This document shows positions 1-10,285 of a stretch of 64,000 nt of DNA, piece by piece. This DNA comes from Candidatus Lutibacillus vidarii (lineage in GTDB: Bacteria > Actinomycetota > Actinomycetes > Actinomycetales > Dermatophilaceae), in assembly GCA_016717165.1 (NCBI GenBank), contig JADKGA010000003.1, positions 434,001-498,000 of the forward strand, in the 5' to 3' direction. Within the stretch, counting starts at the first letter, position 1, and each line of letters opens with the position of its first letter. Under the pieces are notes generated by a model. That model saw only the letters and a list, made by a program, of their open reading frames with translations, made no database searches and was not told where the DNA came from. A program made the translations under genes and the position numbers.

Positions 1-687
1 GTCGACCCGGCCTCGGGTCGGGTCGAGCTGCTCACCTCCGCGGTCGACGGTATGCCGATGCGCTTCTGCAACAACGCGGCCGTCGCCGCCGACGGGCGGA
101 TCTTCTTCACCGACAGCTCGGCGCACTACTCGGTCCACGAGTGGAAGCACGACCTCGTCGAGGCGACCCGGACCGGGCGCCTGCTGGTGCGGCACACCGA
201 CGGCTCGGTCGAGACCCTCCTGACCGGCCTCGAGTTCGCCAACGGCGTGGCCCTGGCCGCCGACGAGTCCTTCGTCGCGGTGGCCGAGACCGGGGCGCGG
301 ACGGTGGTCCGACGCTGGCTGACCGGTGCCCGCGCCGGCACGCGCGACTACCTCGCGCAGGACCTCCCGGGCTATCCCGACAATATCTCCCGTGGCACCG
401 ACGGCCTGATCTGGGTCGCCATCGCCTCACCGACCGACCCGGTCGTCGAGCGGCTGAAGACCGGCCCGATGGTGCTGCGCCGCGGCGCCCTGAAACTGCC
501 GGCCTGGGCCCAACCGAAGCCGAAGCGGACCGTCCGGGTGATCGCGCTCGACGCCGACGGCCGGGTCGTCCACGACCGGGCTTTCGAGGCCACCGAGTTC
601 CATATGGCCACCGGCGTGCGCGAGGTCGACGGCCGGGTCTGGCTCGGCAGCCTCGTCGAGCCAGCCGTCGCCTGGTTCGAGCTCTAG
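1..687 (+). CDS. Strictosidine synthase-like / SMP-30 family beta-propeller protein, 3' part
   Basis: The reading frame is open from the first base of the window, so the gene starts upstream and only its C-terminal part (about 228 residues) is present. The sequence reads as a six-bladed propeller of the SMP-30/gluconolactonase/strictosidine synthase-like superfamily. Typical blade motifs are FCNNAAVAADGRIFFTDSS, LEFANGVALAADESFVAVAE and DLPGYPDNISRGTDGLIWVA. The last resembles the APMAP/strictosidine synthase-like branch more than gluconolactonases. The substrate cannot be told; members are lactonases, arylesterase-like enzymes or uncharacterised. The internal ATG at 52 lies inside the domain and is unlikely to be the true start. 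It converges with the ABC-F gene, leaving a 68-bp AT-richer spacer. Confidence 0.8.
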   Translation, partial: VDPASGRVELLTSAVDGMPMRFCNNAAVAADGRIFFTDSSAHYSVHEWKHDLVEATRTGRLLVRHTDGSVETLLTGLEFANGVALAADESFVAVAETGARTVVRRWLTGARAGTRDYLAQDLPGYPDNISRGTDGLIWVAIASPTDPVVERLKTGPMVLRRGALKLPAWAQPKPKRTVRVIALDADGRVVHDRAFEATEFHMATGVREVDGRVWLGSLVEPAVAWFEL

Positions 688-755
688 AGGGCAGTGTTCT
701 CGGTGCAGGAACCGCAAGATAGTTCAGTTAGACAACCGATAATCATGCACGGGGC

Positions 756-2584
<1,829 letters not shown>

Positions 2585-2585
<1 letters not shown>

Positions 2586-3541
2586 CAGCGCCGACCGGCC
2601 GGCGCGACGAGGTGGGCCCCTTGGGCCGGACCGACGGTATGCCGGACCTGCCGCGAGGTGCCGCTCGCCGTGAGCGCGATCGCCAGGTGCAGCGCGGACT
2701 CCTGGTCGGCGGCGAGGAAGGCGACCGTCGGCCCGGAGCCGGAGACGATCCCGGCGAGGGCTCCGAACTCGATGCCGGCCTCGATGACCTCACCGAGCTG
2801 CGGTTGCAGCGAGAGCGCTGCCGCCTCCAGGTCGTTGTGCAACGCACTGGCCAGGGCGTAGGCGTCCCCGGCGCGGAGGGCCGCGAGCAGCTCGGGGTTG
2901 GGGCCGGGGTCGTCCGGCTGGCTTCCGGCCGCCTCGTGCAGCCGGTCGTACTCGGCATACACCGTCGGGGTGGACAGGCCGGTCTCGCTCGCGGCGAAGA
3001 CGAAGTGGAAGGTGCCGCGGGACAGGACCGGGACGAGCTGCTCACCGCGGCCGCGCCCGACCGCCACGCCGCCGCTGAGGCAGAACGGGACGTCGCTGCC
3101 GAGGTCCGCGCAGATGGTGAGCATCTCGGAGCGGTCCAGTCCGACCTCCCACAGGGCGTTGCAGGCCAGGACCGAGGCGGCCGCATCGGCAGACCCGCCA
3201 GCCATCCCTCCGGCCACCGGGATGTTCTTGTCGATGTGGATGGCGACCGGCTGGTCGACTCCCCCCAGCTCCGCGACGGCGACCGCGGCGCGCCAGGCCA
3301 GGTTGGTCTCGTCGGTCGGCACGCCCTCGGTGTGCTTGCCCTCGACGGTGAGGGACCACTGCGCCGACGGCCGGACGGTGACATCGTCGTGCAGGCCGAC
3401 CCCGAGGAAGACCGAGGACAGCTCGTGGTAGCCGTCCGGACGGACGGCGCCGACGCGCAGGTCGAGGTTGACCTTGGCGCAGGCCCGGGCGGTGACCGGG
3501 GCCTTGGCGGCGGGGCGGACCGTGCGCAGCGACCGGATCAC
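2585..3541 (-). CDS. ispE: 4-diphosphocytidyl-2-C-methyl-D-erythritol kinase
   Basis: A GHMP kinase of 318 residues that phosphorylates the 2-hydroxyl of CDP-methylerythritol in the non-mevalonate isoprenoid pathway. Visible motifs are the N-terminal ACAKVNLDLRVGAVRPDGYH, which holds the conserved Lys-Asn and the DGYH substrate loop. The glycine-rich ATP loop is PVAGGMAGGSADAAA. The C-terminal GIVSGSGPTVAFL is the GHMP motif 3. The start is GTG, overlapping the rsmA stop by four bases (GTGA), and the stop overlaps the next ATG by one base. The ksgA/rsmA-ispE pairing is a conserved actinobacterial arrangement and supports the call. Confidence 0.95.
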
Positions 3542-4416
3542 GAGGCCACCCGCGCGTTCTCCCGGGCGGCGGCGACCCGGGCGAAGTCGGCGACGTCGAG
3601 CTGCTCACCGCGAGCACCGGGGTCGACCCCGGCGGCGACGAGGAGGCGCTCGGCCTCGGCCGGCGACCCGGCCCAGCCGGCCAGGGCCGCGCGGAGGGTC
3701 TTGCGGCGCTGGGCGAAGGCCGCGTCGATGCAGGCGAAGACGGCCCGGCGCAGCGTCGGTGCAGCGGGCGGCTCCCGGCGGACCAGCTCGACCAGGCCGG
3801 AGTCGACATTGGGGACCGGCCAGAAGACCGACCGAGGGACCGTGCCGGCCTGGACGACGTCGGCATACCACCGGGCCTTGACGCTGGGGACGCCGTAGAC
3901 CTTGCCCCCAGGGGTGGCCGCGAGCCGTTCGGCGACCTCGAGCTGGACCAGCACGAGGACGCGCTGGACGCTCGGGAAGTCCTCGAGGGCGCGCAGAACG
4001 ACGGGGACCGAGACGTTGTAGGGGAGGTTCGCGACGAGGTGGGTCGGGGCCGGGCCGGGCAGGTCGGTCACGGTCAGCGCGTCCGCCTCGACGACCCGCA
4101 GTCTCGCGTGGTCAGCCGGAGCGTATGCCGCAACCGTGTCGGCGAGCGCGCCGGCCAGGAGCGGGTCGACCTCGACCGCGGTGACCTCGGCGCCGGCCTC
4201 GAGCAGGGCAAGGGTGAGCGACCCGAGGCCGGGGCCCACCTCGAGGACGACATCCCCCGGCCCGACCCCCGAGCGCCGGGCGATCCGGCGGACCGTGTTG
4301 GCGTCGACGACAAAGTTCTGGCCGCGCTGCTTGGTCGGCCGCACCCCGAGCCGGGTCGCCAGTCCTCGCACGTCGGAGGCGCCGAGCAGCCGGCTGCCAT
4401 CGGGCGAGGAGGTCAC
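3538..4416 (-). CDS. rsmA: 16S rRNA dimethyladenosine transferase
   Basis: A 292-residue Rossmann methyltransferase of the KsgA/RsmA family, which dimethylates two adjacent adenosines near the 3' end of 16S rRNA. Evidence is the N-terminal TKQRGQNFVVDANTVRRI, the SAM-binding motif VLEVGPGLGSLTLALLEAG and the catalytic motif LVANLPYNVSVPVV (NLPY). The C-terminal helical domain carries FAQRRKTLRAAL. The GTG at 4416 is the only plausible in-frame start. The gene sits just beyond a strong hairpin that closes the rpfB transcript, yet it overlaps ispE, so it may have its own promoter or rely on readthrough. Confidence 0.95.
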   Translation of the reverse strand: MTSSPDGSRLLGASDVRGLATRLGVRPTKQRGQNFVVDANTVRRIARRSGVGPGDVVLEVGPGLGSLTLALLEAGAEVTAVEVDPLLAGALADTVAAYAPADHARLRVVEADALTVTDLPGPAPTHLVANLPYNVSVPVVLRALEDFPSVQRVLVLVQLEVAERLAATPGGKVYGVPSVKARWYADVVQAGTVPRSVFWPVPNVDSGLVELVRREPPAAPTLRRAVFACIDAAFAQRRKTLRAALAGWAGSPAEAERLLVAAGVDPGARGEQLDVADFARVAAARENARVAS

Positions 4417-4446
4417 GGACCCACCCTAGCCATGACCGGTGGAACG

Positions 4447-4484
4447 CCGTGGGGGCCCCGCACCACGGTGCGGGGCCCCCACGG
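4447..4484 (-). terminator. Strong intrinsic hairpin after rpfB
   Basis: A perfect 17-bp inverted repeat (4447-4463 with 4468-4484) around the four-base loop CACG lies between the rpfB stop and the rsmA start. The stem is almost all G-C. There is no T-tract, which is usual for high-GC actinobacterial terminators. It would end or attenuate rpfB transcription and reduce readthrough into rsmA-ispE. Confidence 0.75.
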
Positions 4485-4501
4485 GGTAGGGCTGACGGGC
4501 G

Positions 4502-5641
4502 TCAGGCCGCCCAGCGGCAGCCCCAGGGACCCAGGCCTGCCCGGGCATAGAGGCGGTTCGCCACGGTGATCTGCTGCTCGCGGCTGGCGAGGTCGGCCCG
4601 CGGGGCGAACTGGCCGCCGCCGTTCGACAGCCAGGTCGAGGTGAGGAACTGGAGGCCGCCGTAGTAGCCGTTCCCGGTGTTGATATGCCAGTTGCCGCCG
4701 GACTCGCACTTGGCGATCCGGTCCCACATGGCCGCATTGGCGAGGTTGAGGCCGGCGCTGTTGACCGAGCCGGCCGACGGTCGCGGGACCGCCTTGGTCC
4801 CGACCTTGCGGACCTCGGCGACGGGAGCAGAGACGACCGTGGTGGAGACCGCGACCTTGGTCTTGAGGGTGCCATTGACGAAGGTCGAGGTGTAGGTGAC
4901 CTTTTTCGACCCGGCCTTGCCCGGCGTGACGGTCTTGGACTGACCCTGGTACATCGAGGAGTCGTTGACCTTGGTCACCGCGTAGCCGATCGACTCGGTC
5001 ACCGTCTCGGTCTTCTGGCTCACCCGGGTGACGACGATCGCCATCCCCGTGGTCAGCGGGGTGTTCGCGGCGGGGACCACGGTATCGAGCGTCCCGAGGG
5101 TCACCGCGTTTGCGGCGAGGAGGTCGGTGACGGTGAGGTCGTTGGTCGACACGACCTTCTTCACCCCGGCGACATCAAGGGTGACCTGCTTGGGGTTGCT
5201 GATCGTCAGGTCCAGGCCCTGGCGCCCGAGCGGCGCGGACCGGGAGACGGACAGCTGGGCGCCCTCGGCGCGGATGTTCAGCTCGGCCAGAGCGGCGTCG
5301 ACCGTCGTGGCGGTCGTGTAGTACGTGGTGGTTTTCCCGTCGAGCGTGACGGTGAGCGCGCGCCCATAGCGGACGACGACGCTCTGGCCGTCATCGAGCG
5401 GCTGGTCTGTGGCCGGCACGACGACGTCGTGCGCCCCGACCGTGATGCCCTGGCGCGACAGCAGGTCTGCGACCGTGCTGGCGAATGCGTGGACCTGCGT
5501 GGCTTGGCCATCGACGGACAGGGTCACGGCCTTGTCGAAGGCGGTGACACCGAAGGCTCCGGCGAGGACGGTTGCTGCGACGGCTGCCTGGGCAACACGA
5601 CGAAGTGGGGCTGAGAGCACAGTTCTCCAATGATCGTTCAT
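4502..5641 (-). CDS. rpfB: Resuscitation-promoting factor RpfB (cell-wall muralytic enzyme)
   Basis: A 379-residue secreted or membrane-anchored protein with a hydrophobic N-terminal segment (about residues 12-32). Three DUF348 repeats follow (starting near residues 38, 92 and 148), then one G5 domain (about 210-265). The C-terminal transglycosylase-like Rpf domain contains WDRIAKCESGGNWHINTG, whose Glu is the catalytic acid, and ends GLGPWGCRWAA. This architecture is that of mycobacterial RpfB. The enzyme cleaves peptidoglycan glycan strands and promotes regrowth of dormant cells. It sits between tatD and rsmA as in mycobacteria. Start ATG 5641; upstream lies a 228-bp spacer likely holding its promoter. 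Confidence 0.95.
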   Translation of the reverse strand: MNDHWRTVLSAPLRRVAQAAVAATVLAGAFGVTAFDKAVTLSVDGQATQVHAFASTVADLLSRQGITVGAHDVVVPATDQPLDDGQSVVVRYGRALTVTLDGKTTTYYTTATTVDAALAELNIRAEGAQLSVSRSAPLGRQGLDLTISNPKQVTLDVAGVKKVVSTNDLTVTDLLAANAVTLGTLDTVVPAANTPLTTGMAIVVTRVSQKTETVTESIGYAVTKVNDSSMYQGQSKTVTPGKAGSKKVTYTSTFVNGTLKTKVAVSTTVVSAPVAEVRKVGTKAVPRPSAGSVNSAGLNLANAAMWDRIAKCESGGNWHINTGNGYYGGLQFLTSTWLSNGGGQFAPRADLASREQQITVANRLYARAGLGPWGCRWAA

Positions 5642-5869
5642 CCCGAGGATCGGAGCGCCTCAACGCATCCCGCCAGCGAGCCGCAGGGGGCTCGTGGACG
5701 CTCACGAAAGGCGGACCTACGACCCGGCCAACCGTTCTACTGTCCCGAACGGTCGAAGAAAGGTCAAGTTTCGATAACGCTCAGGGGGCCTCCAGGTGAC
5801 CCCTCCGGAGGTGAGGAATCCCACAGGAAATGCCTCATTCATCACACCTGTCACACCGGTCCCGCCCGG
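5642..5869 (-). promoter_or_regulatory. rpfB upstream region with inverted repeat
   Basis: This 228-bp spacer precedes rpfB. It contains an inverted repeat, ACCGTTC at 5731-5737 and GAACGGT at 5747-5753, with nine bases between the arms. Next to it, reading toward rpfB, is a TTGACC hexamer. The repeat is a candidate operator. I looked for a ydaO riboswitch, common ahead of rpf genes, and do not see its conserved segments here. No clear -10 hexamer at the right spacing was found. Confidence 0.35.
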
Positions 5870-6718
5870 TCACCAGGGGCCGTAGAGCCGCTCCGCGTTC
5901 GCATCGAGCGCCCGGCACAGCGTCGGGACGTCCACGGCGAGGACGTCCGCCATGACCCGCACGGTGTAGGGGACCAGGGCGGGCGTGTTGGTCGCCCCCC
6001 GGTGTGGGCTGGGGGCGAGGTATGGCGCGTCGGTCTCGACGAGCAGCTGCTCGAGCGGGGTCACGGCCAGGGCGTCGCGCAGCCCTCTGGCGTTCTTGAA
6101 GGTGACCGGCCCGGCGAAGGAGAGGTAGTAGCCCCGCGCGACCGCCTCTCGGGCCATCTCGACATCCCCGGAGAAGCAGTGCAGCACCACCGCGGGTGGT
6201 GCGGGCTCCTCGGCGAGGATGCGCAGCACGTCGGCGTGGGCCTCACGGTCGTGCACCTGGACCGGCTTGCCCACCCGGCGCGCCAGGGCCAGATGCCACC
6301 GGAAGCCGTCCTGCTGCACCGGGCGTCCGGACTCGTCGGTCCGGTAGTAGTCCAGCCCGGTCTCCCCGATGGTCCGCACCCGGGGGTGTTCGGCGAGCGA
6401 GGCGATCTCGGCATACGCCGCATCGAGCTCACCGGAGGCGGCGAGCCGGGGCACCTCGTTGGGGTGCAGCGCAACTCCCCCGACCATCGTCGGGTGCGCC
6501 TCGACCGCGGCGACGGTCATCCGGGCCCCGGGCAGGTCGCAGCCGATCTGGACCACCCTCGTCACGTTGACCCGCGCCGCCGCGGCGAGCGTGGCGGCGA
6601 TATCGGGCAGGTCCTCGCCCTCGCGGGCGTGGTCGAGGTGAAGGTGGTTGTCGACGACGGGCAGCGGCAGCGGGTCGGGTCCGGCCGCTGCCGGTCGTCC
6701 CCCGCCGGAGCTGGTCAC
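5870..6718 (-). CDS. tatD: TatD family metal-dependent deoxyribonuclease
   Basis: A 282-residue TIM-barrel hydrolase. Metal-binding motifs are DNHLHLDH near residue 24 and IGETGLDYYR with the barrel Glu. Later come QVHDREAHADVL, VLHCFSGD and LVETDAPYLAPSPHRG. TatD enzymes are 3'-5' DNases/exonucleases linked to DNA repair and nucleic-acid turnover. The start is GTG at 6718, four bases after the metG stop, so metG and tatD form one transcription unit. The metG-tatD-rpfB order matches mycobacteria. Confidence 0.93.
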   Translation of the reverse strand: MTSSGGGRPAAAGPDPLPLPVVDNHLHLDHAREGEDLPDIAATLAAAARVNVTRVVQIGCDLPGARMTVAAVEAHPTMVGGVALHPNEVPRLAASGELDAAYAEIASLAEHPRVRTIGETGLDYYRTDESGRPVQQDGFRWHLALARRVGKPVQVHDREAHADVLRILAEEPAPPAVVLHCFSGDVEMAREAVARGYYLSFAGPVTFKNARGLRDALAVTPLEQLLVETDAPYLAPSPHRGATNTPALVPYTVRVMADVLAVDVPTLCRALDANAERLYGPW

Positions 6719-6722
6719 CGGG

Positions 6723-8522
6723 TCAGCCCTCGCCGCTCATCCGGGCCAGCTCCTCGTCGACGACCGACGGGTCGAGCTTGGTGAAGACCGGGGTCGGCGG
6801 GCCGATCGGGGTGCCCGGGACCACTGGCGTGGACTGCCAGCGCGGGCCGCCGCTGTAGTCCCCTGTGATGACCGGGTATGCCGGTCCGCCGTCGAGATCC
6901 TCCACGTCGCTCAGCTGCGGCATCGGGATGAGCTCGCCGGTCCCGCCGAGCACCGCGTGGACCCGGTTGGCGCTGTGTGGGAGGAAGGGCGACATGAGCA
7001 GGTTGAGGTCGCTGACGGCCTGGGCGAGGGTGTGCAGCACCGTGCCGAGACGCTCCTGCTCGGAGTCGGCCTTGAGCTTGAACGGCTCGGTCTTGGAGAC
7101 ATAGGCGTTCGCCTCGCCGACGATGCGCATGACCTCACCGATCCCGCCCCTGAAGCGCTGCTGCGCCAAGGCCTGACCCACCGAGTCGAAGCCGGCTCGG
7201 ACCGTCGCGAGCAGCTCTTCGTCGACCGGCTCGAGCGGCCCGGGCGTCGGGATGGCGCCGAACCGCTTATGGATCATCGACGCGGTCCGGTTGACGAGGT
7301 TGCCCCAGCCCGCGACGAGCTCGGAGTTGTTCCGCTGGACGAACTCGGCCCAGGTGAAGTTGGCGTCCTGGTTCTCCGGGCCTGCGGCGCAGATGAAGTA
7401 GCGCAGCGGGTCCGGTCCGTAGCGCTGCAGGACGTCGCGGACGTAGATGACGTGACCGCGTGAGGAGCTGAACTGCTTGCCCTCCATGGTGAGGTACTCG
7501 CTGGCGACGACCTCGGTCGGCAGGTTGAGCACGCCGTACGGACCAGGAGTGCCGCCGCGGGCGCCGCGTCCGGCATACGCGAGGAGCTCTGCCGGCCAGA
7601 TCTGGGCGTGGAAGGTGATGTTGTCCTTGCCCTGGAAGTAGTACGAGAGGGCGTCCGGGTCGTTCCACCACCGGCGCCAGGCCTGCGGGTCGCCGGAGCG
7701 TCGAGCCCACTCGATCGCCGCCGAAAGGTAGCCGATGACCGCGTCGAACCACACGTAGAGCCGCTTGGCCGGGTTGTCCCGCCAGCCATCGAGCGGCACC
7801 GGGATGCCCCAGTCGATGTCGCGGGTCATGGCGCGGGGCTTGACCTCGTCGAGGATATTGCGGCTGAACTTGATGACATTCGGGCGCCACAGGCCGGAGG
7901 CCTCTCGGCCGTCGAGCCACTCCCCGATCGCCTCGGCCAGCGCGGGCAGGTCGAGGAAGAAGTGCTGCGTCTCGATGAACGCCGGCACCTCGCCGTCGAT
8001 CTTGCTCCGCGGGTCGATGAGCTCGGTGGGGTCGAGCTGGTTGCCGCAGTTGTCGCACTGGTCGCCACGGGCCTCGCCATACCCACAGATCGGGCAGGTG
8101 CCTTCGATATAGCGGTCCGGCAGGGTACGGCCCGTCGACGGGCTGATGGCGCCCCGGGTGGTCTGCTCGATCATGTACCCGTTGGCGTGGTCCCTGGCGA
8201 AGAGCTCCTGGGCGACGGCGTAGTGGTTCGGGGTCGTCGTCCGGGTGTAGAGGTCGTATGAACAACCGAGATCGGCGAGCTCGGCGGCGATGATCCGGTG
8301 GTTGACATCGACCAGCTCGCGGGCGCTGACGCCCTGCTTGTCGGCCAGGACGAGGATCGGCGTGCCGTGCTCGTCGGAGCCGGAGACCATGAGCACGTCG
8401 TGGCCGGCCATCCGCATGTACCGGCTGAAGACGTCGGAGGGCACGGCGAACCCGGCCACATGGCCGAGGTGCCGCGGGCCGTTGGCGTACGGCCAGGCGA
8501 CGGCGGACAGGACGGTACTCAT
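6723..8522 (-). CDS. metG: Methionyl-tRNA synthetase
   Basis: A class I synthetase of 599 residues that charges tRNA-Met. The N-terminus SAVAWPYANGPRHLGHVAG contains the HIGH-type signature as HLGH. A zinc knuckle has four cysteines, CPICGYGEARGDQCDNCG. The KMSKS equivalent is GKQFSSSRG, the form seen in archaeal-type MetG. WFDAVIGYLSAAIEWA and the anticodon-binding helical domain follow. I chose ATG 8522 because homology begins exactly there; the open frame runs upstream only through the low-complexity repeats. There is no C-terminal EMAP-like domain, so this is a short form. Confidence 0.95.
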   Translation of the reverse strand: MSTVLSAVAWPYANGPRHLGHVAGFAVPSDVFSRYMRMAGHDVLMVSGSDEHGTPILVLADKQGVSARELVDVNHRIIAAELADLGCSYDLYTRTTTPNHYAVAQELFARDHANGYMIEQTTRGAISPSTGRTLPDRYIEGTCPICGYGEARGDQCDNCGNQLDPTELIDPRSKIDGEVPAFIETQHFFLDLPALAEAIGEWLDGREASGLWRPNVIKFSRNILDEVKPRAMTRDIDWGIPVPLDGWRDNPAKRLYVWFDAVIGYLSAAIEWARRSGDPQAWRRWWNDPDALSYYFQGKDNITFHAQIWPAELLAYAGRGARGGTPGPYGVLNLPTEVVASEYLTMEGKQFSSSRGHVIYVRDVLQRYGPDPLRYFICAAGPENQDANFTWAEFVQRNNSELVAGWGNLVNRTASMIHKRFGAIPTPGPLEPVDEELLATVRAGFDSVGQALAQQRFRGGIGEVMRIVGEANAYVSKTEPFKLKADSEQERLGTVLHTLAQAVSDLNLLMSPFLPHSANRVHAVLGGTGELIPMPQLSDVEDLDGGPAYPVITGDYSGGPRWQSTPVVPGTPIGPPTPVFTKLDPSVVDEELARMSGEG

Positions 8523-8676
8523 AGGGCTAGATCCTAGGTGTTCCGGGCAAGCGAATTGATGACGGACGTTCCCCACCCAGCCGTGGCGACGGCCTCCGGC
8601 CACCGGGGGCTGGCGCCCGGGTTCTCGCGGGTCGGTCATTGTTCGTAGGCCCCTCCGGGCGTGCCCTGGTGGGCCG

Positions 8677-8879
8677 TTCCGGGCGTGCCCTCGCCGGCGC
8701 CGTACTCGACCCTTTGCGGGACCACACCGTCGCGCACCTTCCGGGCGTGCCCTCGCCGGCGCGGTACTCGACCCCCCGCGGGACCACACCGTCTCGGACC
8801 TTCCGGGCGTGCCCTCGCCGGCGCCGTACGTCACCCCGCGGGACCACACCGTCTCGCACCTTCCGGGCGTGCCCTCGTA
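8677..8879. repeat. 62-bp tandem direct repeat upstream of metG
   Basis: The anchor TTCCGGGCGTGCCCTCG occurs at 8677, 8739, 8801 and 8861, so the periods are 62, 62 and 60 bp. Each unit also contains GCGGGACCACACCGTC. A further truncated copy of the anchor precedes it near 8655. The units are close to identical, implying recent amplification. Open frames cross it on both strands but only because stop codons are rare at this composition. No function is recognised. Confidence 0.85.
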
Positions 8880-8895
8880 GGCCGCTCTGGGGGGT

Positions 8896-9150
8896 GTCTT
8901 CGGCGCCCTATGCCGTGCTCCGCATCGTGAAGCAAAGGGCTGCTGCCCCTAGATACGGAGCAGAGGGCTACTGCGTCGAGACACGGAGCAGAGGGGCCCT
9001 GCGTCGAGACACGGAGCAAAGGGCTACTGCACCCAGCCACGGAGCAGAGGGCTACTGCGTCGAGATACGGAGCAGAGGGGCCCTGCGTCCAGATACGGAG
9101 CAGAGGGCTACTGCGTCGAAATGTGGAGCACGGCATAGGGCACCGAAGAC
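8896..9150. repeat. Composite element: eight 28-bp tandem repeats inside 30-bp inverted arms
   Basis: The tetramer AGCA that opens each unit recurs at 8931, 8959, 8987, 9015, 9043, 9071, 9099 and 9127, a constant 28-bp period. Units alternate between a GAGGGCTACTGC and a GAGGGGCCCTGC core. The array is bracketed by an inverted repeat: 8896-8925 and the reverse complement of 9121-9150 agree at 28 of 30 positions. The units abut with no spacers, so this is not a CRISPR. No coding sequence is evident inside. It could be a minisatellite, a miniature element, or a binding array. Confidence 0.85.
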
Positions 9151-9220
9151 CACTCCCCGGTGCCGCTTTAGGGACCATCTCGCTCCCTCCGCGATGGGCA
9201 ACCGGGCACGTGCGGCCAGC

Positions 9221-9420
9221 GAGGCGCCCAGCCAGCCCCGCACGGCCACGCCCGCACCGCCAGCCCCGCACAGTCACGCACCAACGCACGCCCGCCCCGC
9301 ACCGCCACGCCCGTACCGCCGCGCACGCACAGTCAGCCCCGCACAACCAGCCTGCCTGGCCACGCCCGCACGCCCGCCCTGCACAGCCACGCCCGCACAG
9401 CCAGCCTGCCTTGCCAGACC
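9221..9420. repeat. Low-complexity C-rich segment with degenerate CACGCCCGCAC repeats
   Basis: Short imperfect units such as CCACGCCCGCAC and AGCCCCGCACAG recur with irregular spacing over about 200 bp. Open frames through it are compositional artefacts. Together with the two preceding arrays it fills the gene-free interval 8523-9490; I see no RNA gene or convincing promoter in the rest of that interval. Confidence 0.6.
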
Positions 9421-9490
9421 CACTTGTCCTGACCGGCTCCCCCAGACCGCAGCGAGGACCGGGCCGAACGGCGAACGGGCCGAGCCGGGA

Positions 9491-10234
9491 CTACATCCCG
9501 GGAATGGCCGCGAGGTCCTTACCCGACGGGGTGGGGTATGCCGCGACCGCGTCCCAGTCCGAGACAGTCATGGTGCCCGCATTGGAACCAGTCGAGACGA
9601 TCTTGAGCAGGCGGGCCTTGCCGTCAGCGGTGACGTACACCTTGGCCTGGCTCTTGCCGGTGGCGTCCGAGAGAACGTAGGCCGGCGTGCCGTCGACGGT
9701 CTCCTTGGCGACCTGGGTGGTCACCTGGTCGAGGGCCGTCATGTCCTTGTCCGCGAACATCTCGTCGAGGATCGACTTCGTCGTGGTCGAGCCCATCGAC
9801 TTCGCCTGGGCCTCCGGCAACGCGATCCACTTACCGAGGTACGGCTTGAGGACCGCCTCCTGGCCCAGCGTCTTGACCAGCTCGGGGCTCAGCTGGAGGT
9901 AGCTCTTGCCCGCGACCACCAGCATGGTCACTTTGCCCATCTCCGGCATCTCGGCAACCATCTGCTGGTTCGACCCGTCGACCGCACCGGAGATGTCGAT
10001 GCTGACCTTCGAGCCGCCCTGGGTGATGCTCCCGACGATTCGCATGCTCTTGGCCGCCAGCGCCGACGTCCTGGCCTGCGCGTAGATCTCCTTCACGGTG
10101 GGCAGCGAGGCCGTGCTCGTCGTCGCCCCGGCTGCATCGGCACCGGAGGCCGAAGGAGTCGAGGACGACGAGCACCCGGCGACCAGGGCCAGGCAGAGTG
10201 GGACGGCGGCCAGGGCGGCACGGCGAAGCGACAT
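9491..10234 (-). CDS. LppX/LprG-family lipoprotein
   Basis: A 247-residue exported lipoprotein. The signal peptide ends in the lipobox LVAGCSS near residue 21, followed by a Ser/Thr/Ala-rich linker. The rest fits the LppX_LprAFG (DUF1396) fold, a half-barrel with a hydrophobic pocket. Visible features are SMRIVGSITQGGSKVSIDIS, the repeated VAEMPEMGKVTMLVVAGKSY strand pair and VYVTADGKARLLKIVS. Mycobacterial relatives carry triacylated lipids or glycolipids between membrane and envelope; the cargo here is unknown. It lies 51 bp after rsmI on the same strand. Confidence 0.8.
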   Translation of the reverse strand: MSLRRAALAAVPLCLALVAGCSSSSTPSASGADAAGATTSTASLPTVKEIYAQARTSALAAKSMRIVGSITQGGSKVSIDISGAVDGSNQQMVAEMPEMGKVTMLVVAGKSYLQLSPELVKTLGQEAVLKPYLGKWIALPEAQAKSMGSTTTKSILDEMFADKDMTALDQVTTQVAKETVDGTPAYVLSDATGKSQAKVYVTADGKARLLKIVSTGSNAGTMTVSDWDAVAAYPTPSGKDLAAIPGM

Positions 10235-10285
10235 GGTTGGAAGAGCCCCCGATGAAGGATTACGGTTTCCGGCCTGACTATTGGA

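Noticed and set aside
721..745. MarR-like box GTTAGACAAC in the AT-richer spacer at 727-736
   Set aside because: It lies between two gene 3' ends with no promoter to regulate and lacks a full palindrome.
5642..5869. ydaO riboswitch upstream of rpfB
   Set aside because: None of the conserved sequence blocks visible at 56176-56345 could be found here.
8931..9150. CRISPR array
   Set aside because: The 28-bp units are contiguous without unique spacers and there are no cas genes nearby.
8639..10255. Long plus-strand open frame of 538 codons across the repeats
   Set aside because: It runs through tandem repeats whose period is not a multiple of three and then antisense to the lipoprotein gene; it exists because stop codons are rare at this G+C.
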